Of a stretch of 64,000 nt of DNA, positions 36,179 to 44,899 are shown one piece after another. This DNA is from Caldora sp965222765 (GTDB taxonomy: Bacteria > Cyanobacteriota > Cyanobacteriia > Cyanobacteriales > Coleofasciculaceae): contig CBDCVG010000035.1 of the NCBI GenBank assembly GCA_965222765.1, positions 115,046 through 179,045 of the forward strand, read 5' to 3'. Under the pieces are notes generated by a model, which had not been told where the DNA came from, searched no databases, and saw nothing but the letters and a program-made list of their open reading frames with translations. Numbering within the stretch: the first letter of the stretch is position 1; each line of letters starts with the position of its first letter. Made by a program: the position numbers and the translations under genes.

Positions 36179-37948
36179 TCAGCATTTCCCTATTTCAGAA
36201 AATTGAAGCCCATAGAGATAGGCATACCTTCCTCCTTGAGCAATTAATTCTGCATGAGTTCCTGTTTCCACAATTTCACCTTTTTCAATAACCACAATTG
36301 AATCAACATGATAGATAGTGGAGAGTCGATGAGCAATAACCAAGCTAGTGCGTCCCTGAAAAAGCTGTTTCACCGATTCTTGAATAAGTTGTTCTGATTC
36401 AGAATCTAATGCCGAAGTTGCTTCATCTAAGATGACAATTTGGGGATTTTTGAGCAAAACTCTGGCGATTGCGATACGCTGCTTCTGCCCTCCTGATAGT
36501 TTCACGCCTTGTTCGCCAATAATGGATTGATAACCATCAGAAAAGTCCATGATAAAGTCATGGGCATTAGCTGCTTTTGCCGCCGCTTCAATTTCCTCAT
36601 CTGTAGCATCTAGCTTACCGTAAGCGATGTTATCTCTTACTGTGCCGTAGAGCAGTAATGTTTCTTGGGGAACAATGCCAATATGCGATCGCAAAGAATT
36701 TAAGCTCACATCTCGCAAATCCTGTCCATCAATCAAAACTCGTCCCTTGTCAGGATCATAAAAACGTGCTGCGATTTTAGCAACAGTACTTTTTCCTGCT
36801 CCAGAAGAACCCACTAATGCTACCGACATTCCTGTTTTAATGTCTAAGTTGAAGTTAGATATAACTGACTCGTTGTTCTGATAAGCAAAACTTACTTCTT
36901 CAAATCTGAGATTGCCTTGTACTGATTTGAGCTCAATAGGGTTTTCTCTCTCGCTAACTTCGAGTTCAGTATCTAAGACCACAAATATTCTTTGTGCTGC
37001 AACCATTGCCCTTTGGATTAAATCCACTAACCCATTAAACCTATTAATCGGTCGATTCAAAAGATTAACATAGGTTAAAAGGGCTGCTAATTCACCAATT
37101 GTAAGCTTCCCAACCATCACCCCCCAAGCACCAAAGACTAATGTAATTAAATTCCCCAGTTCATTGAGGGTATTGATGATGGGTACAAATATAGACCACA
37201 ACTTAGTTGCCTTAATATTGGTCTCCATATAGTCACGACTAAATTCAGCAAACCGATTGATTTCATACTGCTCGTTACCAAAAGATTTGATGATTTTAAT
37301 GTTGGCTATAGTGTCTTGTAAGTGATTACTGATTAGATCTGATTTCTGAATTGCATCACTGAAAATTGTTGCTAGTTTTTTATTGGAAAATTGTAAAATA
37401 TAAATAATTAAAGGCCAAGTAAGGGCAATCATGAAGGCTAGAGGCCAATTACTGAAAAATATATAAATAAAAACGGCAATAAAAGCAAAACTATCTAGTA
37501 AAATAGCAATTAAATTAGCAGAAACTAAGTTACCAACTAGATCTACATCTCCTGCTAATCGTGATATTAATTCTCCTGTGCGTTGGTTCTCAAAAAAACT
37601 AATTGATAGATGTTGGATATGTTCGTATAAATCTGTACGAAGGCTATTAATGGTTTTTTGTCCAAATAATTTTATTGCATATAATTGAAAAAAAAGTATA
37701 ACTCCCGCCACTACAGTCATTGATAGAATCAAAAACCCTACCCAAGGTAACATGTTAAATTGTTTTGCGGGAATAATTACATCAATAACATAGCGATTAA
37801 CTTGAGGAATAAAGAAGTTAATAAATGAAGCACAAATAGTTAATAATATTGCCAATAAAAATGGTGTTTTATGCTGCAAACCATATCTAAATAAGCGCTT
37901 GTACAAATTGTCTCTTTTGGTTTTTTTTCTGTCATGCCTCTGAATCAT
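36179..37948 (-). CDS. mdnE: Microviridin cluster ABC transporter (MdnE-like)
   Basis: A 589-aa half-transporter. Residues 20-310 hold six transmembrane segments (ABC exporter type 1). The C-terminal ATPase has Walker A GSSGAGKST (about 379-387), signature LSGGQKQ (about 485), Walker B IVILDEATSALD and the switch His in IAHRLST. There is no N-terminal C39 peptidase, so leader removal must be done elsewhere. It is the last gene of the microviridin cluster, 54 bp after the MdnC-type ligase on the same strand; in Microcystis MdnE anchors the biosynthetic complex and exports the peptide. Confidence 0.9.
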   Translation of the reverse strand: MIQRHDRKKTKRDNLYKRLFRYGLQHKTPFLLAILLTICASFINFFIPQVNRYVIDVIIPAKQFNMLPWVGFLILSMTVVAGVILFFQLYAIKLFGQKTINSLRTDLYEHIQHLSISFFENQRTGELISRLAGDVDLVGNLVSANLIAILLDSFAFIAVFIYIFFSNWPLAFMIALTWPLIIYILQFSNKKLATIFSDAIQKSDLISNHLQDTIANIKIIKSFGNEQYEINRFAEFSRDYMETNIKATKLWSIFVPIINTLNELGNLITLVFGAWGVMVGKLTIGELAALLTYVNLLNRPINRFNGLVDLIQRAMVAAQRIFVVLDTELEVSERENPIELKSVQGNLRFEEVSFAYQNNESVISNFNLDIKTGMSVALVGSSGAGKSTVAKIAARFYDPDKGRVLIDGQDLRDVSLNSLRSHIGIVPQETLLLYGTVRDNIAYGKLDATDEEIEAAAKAANAHDFIMDFSDGYQSIIGEQGVKLSGGQKQRIAIARVLLKNPQIVILDEATSALDSESEQLIQESVKQLFQGRTSLVIAHRLSTIYHVDSIVVIEKGEIVETGTHAELIAQGGRYAYLYGLQFSEIGKC

Positions 37949-38002
37949 TATCGGTAATTTCGCCGATTACATCAGCTTTCATTTTTAATAGTTAATGGTT
38001 AA

Positions 38003-38980
38003 TTAAGGCGATGGTAGTAATATGTCAGCAATGGCTTGAGAAATTGGGAAATTTGGTGAAAACAGCTCCAACCAGAAAAACTCCCCGACTGGGTTAACTT
38101 CAAGGAATACATGCCGACCATCAGGTGTGAGGATAATATCAATTGCTCCATAGTTTAAGCCAAAATAAGCCATCAGTTTGAGCAGCTTTTTTTCGACATC
38201 TTCGGGCAAATCGTAGTGTTGCCAAGACTTTACTAACGCTCTGCCCTCCTTGCGCCAATCGTAAGTAGACCCCTCCAAACTCTGGGAGTCGATTGCAGCT
38301 GTAAATACACGATTTCCCACAATAATTGTTCGTAACTCTAGGGCTTTAGGCACTTTTTCCTGAAAGGTCATCGGACATAAATTCAGTCCTTCCAGATGCT
38401 CCAGATCTTCATCTTTGACTGGATTGGTGAAAACAACGAATTCTTTTCCCTGATCGTCATAAATAGCAAAGGAAGAAAGCATTTTTGTGATTATGCCCTG
38501 TTCCTGACATTCTGAGGCAAATTGTTTGACTGCTTCTGGATTGTTGGTGGTTAGGGTGCGAGGGGTTAATAGCCCAACCTCTCGTGCAACTTGAAGCTGT
38601 AGTTGCTTATTTTTAGCCAGATCGACATTAACCATTTTGTCGAAGTGAAATCCCTTGATGCTGGCAATCATCCCCCTAACAGTGGCGCGACATTCTTGGA
38701 TTGAAGTATCTCTGTATTGCTTATCCATGGTTTTGGGCATTTTCTTGCCGTAGCGCATCCGTCGATACCAAACGGAGGAGACTTCACTCAAATCCAGCTT
38801 CTGTTCGCCATCGGTAATAATTACCCGTTCGGGATTGCCTTGGTAAATATCTAGCTTTACTTCCGTGGGAAATCTATCTGTATCAAAACGAAATGCTTTT
38901 CCTCCTTTGCCTTCAATTGCTTTGATGACTAGGGGAATGCTCTCGTTGTCTTGGCTGAAAGTGATTATTAATGCTGTCAT
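38003..38980 (-). CDS. mdnC: MdnC/MvdD-type ATP-grasp ligase (omega-ester, microviridin lactonisation)
   Basis: A 325-aa ATP-grasp RiPP ligase. The N-terminus (LIITFSQDNESIPLVIKAIEGKGGKAFRFDTDRFPTEVKL) and the C-terminal NYGAIDIILTPDGRHVFLEVNPVGEFFWLE (metal-binding Glu/Asn of ATP-grasp) closely follow the lactone-forming MdnC (MvdD) lineage. Acting first on the leader-bound core, such enzymes make the two ester rings between Thr/Ser and Asp/Glu. It lies 35 bp after the MdnB-type ligase and before the exporter. Confidence 0.93.
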   Translation of the reverse strand: MTALIITFSQDNESIPLVIKAIEGKGGKAFRFDTDRFPTEVKLDIYQGNPERVIITDGEQKLDLSEVSSVWYRRMRYGKKMPKTMDKQYRDTSIQECRATVRGMIASIKGFHFDKMVNVDLAKNKQLQLQVAREVGLLTPRTLTTNNPEAVKQFASECQEQGIITKMLSSFAIYDDQGKEFVVFTNPVKDEDLEHLEGLNLCPMTFQEKVPKALELRTIIVGNRVFTAAIDSQSLEGSTYDWRKEGRALVKSWQHYDLPEDVEKKLLKLMAYFGLNYGAIDIILTPDGRHVFLEVNPVGEFFWLELFSPNFPISQAIADILLPSP

Positions 38981-39015
38981 AAGTGGTTAGTCGTTAATAG
39001 TTAGTTGTTAACAGG

Positions 39016-39996
39016 TTACTGGGAAATAAGAGCTTCTGCGATCGCCTTAGCAATGGGGAGTTCTAAGTCTCGCTCTAACATTCCCCATTCTCCTACGGGG
39101 TTAACTTCCAAAAACACATATTCTCCTGATGGTGTGAGGATGAAATCTAATGCTCCAAAAAGCAGCCCCAACTTAGCCATTAGTGCTTTAATCCGAGCAA
39201 CTATTTCCTCCGGAATCTCATGGTGTTGCCACGCACCAACTTCAATACCAGGTTTACGCCAATCAACTTTGGATTCTCTATAAACAGATGCATCTAGAGC
39301 CCCTACAAATAAATTTCCCTCAACAAACACAACTCGTAGTTCTAACTGCTTAGGAATTTCCTCCTGAAAAACCATCGGACAATAGCGTAGTGAGCCAGCA
39401 TCAGCTAAGTCTTCCTCTTTAACCACACTGGTATACAAGAAAAAAGAAGTATATTCCATGCTATGAGAAAGAGCAGTTAATAGTTTGGTCACCATTTTCC
39501 CTTTCACTTGCCGGAAAAACTCTCGTGCTTCTTCTGGATTATTGGTAATTAGAGTCTGGGGAATAATCAGACCTACTTCAGAGGCTACCCGTAGTTGACG
39601 TTGCTTATTTCCTGCAGCTTTTATCCTTTCTAAATCATCTACCCAACGAGCACCTCTGAGGCTATCCCAGAAACCAGACAAAGTTGCTTGTGATTCTCTA
39701 ATGCAAGCTTCTTGGAATTGGGGATCTAGTTCTTGACCGAGATCTGGTTCCCAAATACGCCGCATCCACACAGCTTGCACTTCTTCTGTGCTAATCGAAT
39801 AGGAGCCATATTCAAGTCTATGACTGCTCTTAAATTTATCAAACTGCGCCTTTAGTTGCACTTCTAGGGGAAATTTATCTGTGTCGAAGCGAAATGGTCG
39901 CGCCCCTTTTTTTGATATGGCTTCTGCCACCTTATCTATAGTGAAAAAATCATCACTGTGGGTAATCAATAAAATAATGTCACTGGACTGGGCCAT
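39016..39996 (-). CDS. mdnB: MdnB/MvdC-type ATP-grasp ligase (omega-amide, microviridin lactamisation)
   Basis: A 326-aa ATP-grasp ligase. LLITHSDDFFTIDKVAEAISKKGARPFRFDTDKFPLEVQL, AVWMRRIWEP and GALDFILTPSGEYVFLEVNPVGEWGMLERDLELPI match the lactam-forming MdnB (MvdC) lineage rather than MdnC. It joins the core Lys side chain to a Glu/Asp carboxylate after the esters are made. It is the second gene of the cluster, 180 bp after the precursor gene. Confidence 0.93.
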   Translation of the reverse strand: MAQSSDIILLITHSDDFFTIDKVAEAISKKGARPFRFDTDKFPLEVQLKAQFDKFKSSHRLEYGSYSISTEEVQAVWMRRIWEPDLGQELDPQFQEACIRESQATLSGFWDSLRGARWVDDLERIKAAGNKQRQLRVASEVGLIIPQTLITNNPEEAREFFRQVKGKMVTKLLTALSHSMEYTSFFLYTSVVKEEDLADAGSLRYCPMVFQEEIPKQLELRVVFVEGNLFVGALDASVYRESKVDWRKPGIEVGAWQHHEIPEEIVARIKALMAKLGLLFGALDFILTPSGEYVFLEVNPVGEWGMLERDLELPIAKAIAEALISQ

Positions 39997-40176
39997 AAAA
40001 GTTTTTCTTGTGCGAATTTGAGGAAAAGCGCGATCTTTGCCATCTCGATGGATACCATTAAGACTAATTGATCGCGCTCTCTAGAGCAAGTTGAACTTAT
40101 TTAAACTACTGCATGATTGTGCTCGATAATTGCACTTGATAATTGCTGAGTAAGTTATTCTTGCATTTAAAACTTA

Positions 40177-40371
40177 CTAATTATCTTCTTCATCAGAAGG
40201 ATACTTGTAGGTGGTAGGCTCGTCGGCATCAGAAGGATACTTGTGGGTCATACGACGACTTTCTAATTCTTCAGATCCTTGTGATTCTAAGAAGCGAGCG
40301 AAGAATGGTACTGCTTGAGCTTCCGACTGCTGATTTATGTCATTAGACACGTTATTAACTCCCAGTTTCAA
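40177..40371 (-). CDS. mdnA: Microviridin-type RiPP precursor peptide with two tandem cores
   Basis: A 64-aa precursor. The leader carries the PFFARFLESQ recognition helix (residues 22-31) used by microviridin ligases. The core region has two copies of the T-x-KYPSD motif: THKYPSDADE (42-51) and TYKYPSDEED (54-63), ending at Asn64. In DNA this is a visible tandem duplication (CATCAGAAGGATACTTGT at 40190 and 40229). Each core has the Thr, Ser, Lys and three acidic residues for a tricyclic depsipeptide, a serine-protease-inhibitor class. The two cores differ in their last acidic pair (D-E versus E-D), which should affect ester/amide ring closure. No acetyltransferase gene accompanies it. Confidence 0.95.
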   Translation of the reverse strand: MKLGVNNVSNDINQQSEAQAVPFFARFLESQGSEELESRRMTHKYPSDADEPTTYKYPSDEEDN

Positions 40372-41128
40372 AGTAATTGTTTTAGTGACTGCGTATTGGC
40401 TTAACTAAAACCTTCATACTTGGTTAATATATCAGCTGTTTCTTGAGGACATAATCGATTTTATTTATTTCTTAATCTTTATTTTAAGCAAGTTAAAGAG
40501 TCGCTTTAATTATGTATTGTAAGTATAAAAAAATACTCTTATTAATACTGAAAATTACTCAAATAACAATTGTGTCAGTTAGGGTGTGCAGTGTCCCCCC
40601 CACTCAATACAGCTCGGTTAAGGGGAGATAGGGAGATGGGGAGATGAGCTTATCCGAGTAGTATTGCCCCCCCACTTATGTGCAAGGAAATTGAGCCTAT
40701 CGGTACAATTTCTTTGCACTTATTCGGTCAAAAATTGATTAAAAGTCCTGTCTGGTATGGCTTCCAAACTTATTCAGCAAATCCTACATATATTTACTTA
40801 GGGTTTGCTGAATAAGTCGTAATTTTCGGGTTGAGACAAGACAAGCTGGACAAGGTAGACAAGGTGACAAGGGAGGAAAACCGTACAAAATGCTGTTCGG
40901 TTGTCAAAAATCCCAGATGCTCAAAAGCCCAGTTTTTCGTGAAAAATCTTCCTTGTCTACTTTCCTACTTTCCTCCCTTGTCTGATCTTCACTGAAATAT
41001 TAAAAACCTACCCTTGTGAGGCTGTGACCCCCCCATTCGCCATTGGTATCCTTAAAGGGGTTGGAGGAAATTTCGCCCTGCCGCGAAAGTCATTAGTCAA
41101 GTTTCATTTCAGTGTTTCTGGAAAGTTT
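40372..41128. other. Intergenic region with two back-to-back MITE ends
   Basis: 757 bp without a supported gene between the microviridin precursor and ictB. It should contain the mdnA promoter. It carries ACTTATTCAGCAAATCCTA at 40768-40786 (right-type end) and TAGGGTTTGCTGAATAAGT at 40799-40817 (left-type end), facing away from each other, plus CAAGGTAGACAAGG repeats and a GCCGCGAAAGTCATT fragment shared with 43548-43563. Confidence 0.7.
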
Positions 41129-42511
41129 TTAGTTATTGGTTATTTGTCGAGGAATATAAAAACTAGCAATAATTCCCACCATCAACCACCAAAGGGTCAT
41201 AAGTTGAGGGCGATACCAAACAGTATCTACTAAACCATGAGCAAGCATCCCAGAGATGCCCGCAATCGATGCTATTAGCCAAAATCCCTGAGAATTACCC
41301 ACTTCCCGCAGACGCTTTAATTGCTCGATTCCTTGGTTAAAAATAACTACCATTAACCACAGAAAACACAACAAGCCAATAAAGCCAGTTTCTACTGCAA
41401 TTTCTAGGAAGATGGAATAGGCGCTCAAGGCAGTGAAACGGGGGCGTTGGTAGAGGGGGTAGATTTTGTTAAAAGCATCGTTTCCTGGTCCGATACCACG
41501 AATAGGTCGATCGCGAATCATATCCAGTACTGCTGACCAAACATTAATCCGGAAGTTATTACTACTATCTTCTCGTCCGACAAAGATACTAGCAACGCGA
41601 TCGCGTATCGGTTCCACAAACAGTATTGCTAATGTCAACACTGCCGCTGAACTACCCAACAGCGCTGGCATTGCCCAAGGACGCCACTTAGGAGGTAACT
41701 GAACACTATACCAGTACACCAGTAGTACTAGGAAGACAAAAATACAGGCCAAAAAACCAATCCAGCCGCCGCGACTATAGGTAAGTATTAAAGCGGCTGA
41801 ATTGACAAGAAATATAGTTAGTGCTAAGGCTTTAGGCAGCCACCTTTTCCAATTGAAAATAGCGGCAAAACTTAAGCTAACTGCCGGAATGAGATATCCA
41901 GCTAGTAAATTCGGGTTACCGAGATAGCTATAAATCCTAGTCAAGTTCGCAGAATCGGAGGTAGGATCAACCCAAGTTGCCAGAGCCTCGACCCCAAAGA
42001 TATACTGCCGTAGTCCGTAAACACTGACAATTAGTGAAATATGGAGAAACAGGGTAATAATCCAGGAACGAAGGCGAGGGGAGCGCAGTACCCTTGCCAG
42101 CAAAGCAAACAGCAATAAGTAAAGGGTTAGCTTCACTAAGCCTTCACGGGCCGCCAGCTTCACTGGTGAGAGGGCTGTTGCTACTACATTAATTGCCCAA
42201 TACAGCAACACCAATAGATGAATTGGTGTCACTTGAGGAGACCATCCTTTGGCATACCCTGTATTATCCGATAGGGTCAGCAAAACCCAAAAAGCCCCAC
42301 AACCAATTAACAAAAACCCAATCAGGGCATTGGCAACGAAGGGGGCTAGGGCAAAAATTGTAGCTAGTAACAATGCTCCTATTGGTTCAGCCCACTGCAA
42401 CAACCAGCTACCTTGACGCCAAACTTGCAGTAGTCCTACTAGCTTATATAAATAGCTAGCACCCCGCCATTGATACAGGCGTAAATTTGATAGGGTAAAT
42501 TGTTGCCACAC
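41129..42511 (-). CDS. ictB: IctB-type O-antigen-ligase-like membrane protein
   Basis: A 460-aa protein with about eleven transmembrane segments and a large periplasmic loop near residues 300-350 ([42 protein letters not shown]), the O-antigen ligase (Wzy/WaaL) signature region. Sequence and length match the cyanobacterial IctB lineage, once proposed to take part in bicarbonate accumulation; its biochemical role is still unsettled and ligase activity is possible. It is followed on the same strand by STRR arrays and lies downstream of gun4. Confidence 0.88.
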
Positions 42512-42520
42512 TGAATTCTT

Positions 42521-42681
42521 TTTTGTTGTTTGTTGTTTGTTGTTTGTTGTTTGGGAATTGGGAATTGGGAATTGGGAATTGGGAATTGGGAATTGGGAAT
42601 TGTTAATTGCTAATTGGAAATGTCTCCCTGTCTATCCGTCTCCCCAGCTCCCTCAGCTCCCTCAGCTCCCTCAGCTCCCCC
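42521..42681. repeat. STRR arrays: TTGTTTG, GGGAATT and the 9-nt CTCCCTCAG units
   Basis: Four TTGTTTG-type units, then seven GGGAATT units (to about 42600), then several CTCCCTCAG 9-mers fill the space between gun4 and ictB. Confidence 0.9.
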
Positions 42682-42685
42682 AGCT

Positions 42686-43414
42686 TCAATTGGAGGCTTC
42701 CCAGGCAGGGTGAGATAGCAAAGAGGCAATTACTCGGACACCTCGTAGTTGATTGGAAAGGGGCAGATGACCTAGGGGTGCACTGAGATCCCAAGTAAAC
42801 TCTTGGGGATAGCGAGTCCAGTTGTTTCCTTTCTTCCAGCCTATTTTAGGCCACAGCTTGTCCCAGTTTTTGCCCAAAGAGAGCCAAAGCTCTCGCTGCA
42901 CGGAAAAGCCAAATTTACCTTGAGAGTGAATTAACCAAAGACTATTGATAGTCTGTAAATCAGCAATTGGGAAGCTATCTACTTCAGAAAAGTACAACCA
43001 TTTTCTCTGTATAGCTGTTGTTCCTGCTAATTCACAGAGTTTTTCTATAGTAATACGATCAGCTGTCAGAAAGTCTTGTTGCAGGAGCATCTGTTGCAAC
43101 TTCGTGTAGTCGATGGCAGCCTCAGAACGTAAAGGTACTATGCCTGTGGGAAAATGGGTTTGTAGAAATTCTTTAGTGTTTGGGGTATCAGCCTCATAGA
43201 GAATTTGGTAAGCAAGACCAGCAGCGAGGTTAGTAGAATTTGCCCGTTGCTCCTGTAAAAATGCCATTAAAACTTCTAGCCCAGGAATACCTGTGTTGCC
43301 AAGTTCCCGAATCAACTGGAGTTGTTTTTTTTCTGAACTCGACTGGAGCTGTTGTTGCAGCTCGGCAATTTTGGTAGAGGCTTCTGGTACTGAGGCAGTC
43401 GTTTGATCTATCAT
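42686..43414 (-). CDS. gun4: GUN4-domain protein (Mg-chelatase activator)
   Basis: A 242-aa protein. The N-terminal 80 residues form a helical bundle (TKIAELQQQLQSSSEKKQLQLIRELGNTGIPGLEVLMAFLQEQ). The C-terminal GUN4 core binds porphyrin: DYTKLQQMLLQQDFLTADRIT, RKWLYFSEVDSFPIADLQTINSLW, FGFSVQRELWLSLG and the GHLPLSNQLRG loop. This is the two-domain architecture of cyanobacterial Gun4, which binds protoporphyrin IX and Mg-proto and stimulates ChlH at the start of the chlorophyll branch. It is alone upstream of ictB. Confidence 0.94.
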   Translation of the reverse strand: MIDQTTASVPEASTKIAELQQQLQSSSEKKQLQLIRELGNTGIPGLEVLMAFLQEQRANSTNLAAGLAYQILYEADTPNTKEFLQTHFPTGIVPLRSEAAIDYTKLQQMLLQQDFLTADRITIEKLCELAGTTAIQRKWLYFSEVDSFPIADLQTINSLWLIHSQGKFGFSVQRELWLSLGKNWDKLWPKIGWKKGNNWTRYPQEFTWDLSAPLGHLPLSNQLRGVRVIASLLSHPAWEASN

Positions 43415-43502
43415 GAAGCGACTTATTTTAGGTTGGAGATAGGGAATAGGAAATGGGCACTAAAAACAACGAGCGGCTGTGATTTGGTGAAAAAATCACA
43501 GG

Positions 43503-43680
43503 AAGCGGCGGGAAACCCATTCTTTTGAGAGATGGGAGAGATAGCCGCCCGCCGCGAAAGTCATTTGTCATTGGTTATTGGTCATTAGTACAAAGAACTT
43601 TCCGACATTTGACATAGACGCGCTAGGGACTTCTCAAAGAATAGGACACTTGTATCTCACGTATTTTAGTTGTGGGATGA
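43503..43680. repeat. Hairpin relic copy B (GCGGCGGGAAACCCAT stem and TCACG...TGTGGGATGAGC end)
   Basis: The large stem at 43503-43556 and the small terminal stem at 43655-43680 are homologous to 2832-2975, but the middle palindrome is replaced by GTCATTTGTCATTGG repeats and unrelated sequence. Located in the 632-bp gap between gun4 and lptB. Confidence 0.65.
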
Positions 43681-43841
43681 GCTTAAAACCCGATCACTAT
43701 TTAATCTTACAACGGGGGTTCTACCCAATAGATCGCTCTAAGCTTCAAAATATACCTCGTTGACTCCAATAGTTTGGATTACCATAGTTGGGGTGTTAAA
43801 ACCAAGTTGCATCTGCTGAAAGATAGTTGACTTTTCACCGA

Positions 43842-43986
43842 AAGCGGCGGGAAGCCCATCCCTAAAGGAATGGGAGGGATAGCCGCCCGCCGCTTTGTTG
43901 TTAGTTGTTTGTTTTTTGTTTTTTGACAAACAACTAACAACTAACAACAAATAACAAGAAATCCCCCGTGCTATCTTCCGGGGGAT
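43842..43986. repeat. Hairpin relic copy C (best conserved)
   Basis: Contains all three palindromes: the GCGGCGGGAAGCCCAT stem (43842-43894), the TTGTTAGTTGTTTG/CAAACAACTAACAA stem (43895-43948) and the ATCCCCCGTG...CGGGGGAT stem (43961-43986) followed by GAGTTAA. It ends about 60 bp before the lptB start. Confidence 0.7.
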
Positions 43987-44046
43987 GAGTTAAAAATCAA
44001 CTAAAAGTCAGCTCAAAAACTTCCGTCCTCACATTCATGACCAAAA

Positions 44047-44775
44047 GTGAAAATAGTTTTAGAGAATATCCATAAGTCTTATGGGAAGAAGACAATTGTT
44101 AATCGTGTCAACATTTCCGTCGCCCAAGGGGAAGTAGTAGGATTGCTTGGTCCCAATGGTGCCGGTAAAACTACCACCTTTTACATTGCCACTGGCTTGG
44201 AAAAACCGAACCAGGGCAAAGTCTGGCTTGACAATCTCGATATTACAGCTCTACCAATCAACCGACGAGCTCATCTGGGTATTGGCTATCTTCCTCAAGA
44301 ACCCAGTATTTTCCGTCACCTGAGTGTGCAGGATAATATTCTACTTGTGCTCGAACAAACTGGTGTGCCTAGAGTTGAGTGGCGCCTAAGGTTAGGGCAA
44401 TTGCTCAAAGAATTTCGTTTAGAAAAAGTCGCATATACTATAGGAAATCAAGTTTCTGGAGGCGAGCGACGTCGCACAGAACTGGCAAGATCCTTAGCTG
44501 CTGGTATTGATGGACCAAAGTTTTTGCTTCTGGATGAACCATTTGCTGGTGTTGACCCAATTGCCGTCTCTGAGATTCAATTAATTGTTGAGGGGTTGCG
44601 CGATCGCCAGATGGGGATTTTAATTACTGATCACAATGTCCGAGAAACTTTGGCAATCACCGATCGAGCCTATATTATGCGAGATGGACAAATCCTTGCT
44701 TCTGGTAATGCTGAAGAACTTTACAATAATCCCTTAGTACGGCAGCACTACTTAGGTGAGCAGTTTCAGCAATAA
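44047..44775 (+). CDS. lptB: LPS export ABC transporter ATP-binding protein LptB
   Basis: A 242-aa ABC ATPase with Walker A GPNGAGKTT (about 35-43), Q-loop YLPQEPSIFRHLSV, signature VSGGERRR, Walker B FLLLDEPFAGVDP and switch His in ITDHNV. The SIFR-LSV and GVDP features match the LptB subgroup that powers lipopolysaccharide transport from the inner membrane. The start is GTG (44047). The LptF/G permease gene follows by about 125 bp on the same strand, supporting the assignment. Confidence 0.96.
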   Translation: MKIVLENIHKSYGKKTIVNRVNISVAQGEVVGLLGPNGAGKTTTFYIATGLEKPNQGKVWLDNLDITALPINRRAHLGIGYLPQEPSIFRHLSVQDNILLVLEQTGVPRVEWRLRLGQLLKEFRLEKVAYTIGNQVSGGERRRTELARSLAAGIDGPKFLLLDEPFAGVDPIAVSEIQLIVEGLRDRQMGILITDHNVRETLAITDRAYIMRDGQILASGNAEELYNNPLVRQHYLGEQFQQ

Positions 44776-44834
44776 GAGGATTGAAATCCAGGAAAATCTT
44801 TTTTTATTTCTTATTTTACGAAGAGGTCTTAGAC

Positions 44835-44870
44835 CAAATTAATCAATTATCAATTATCAATTGTCCATTG
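44835..44870. repeat. AATTATC heptad STRR before the LptF/G gene
   Basis: Three to four TCAATTA units preceded by GAGGTCTTAGACCAAATT, the same pair of motifs as at 27305-27362. It extends into the apparent 5' end of the next frame. Confidence 0.8.
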
Positions 44871-44899
44871 ATAAACTTGACACAGCCTTAAAAGTAATA

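Noticed and set aside
44861..44899. TTG at 44861 as the LptF/G start
   Set aside because: The codons lie in an STRR; the ATG at 44900 gives the usual family N-terminus.
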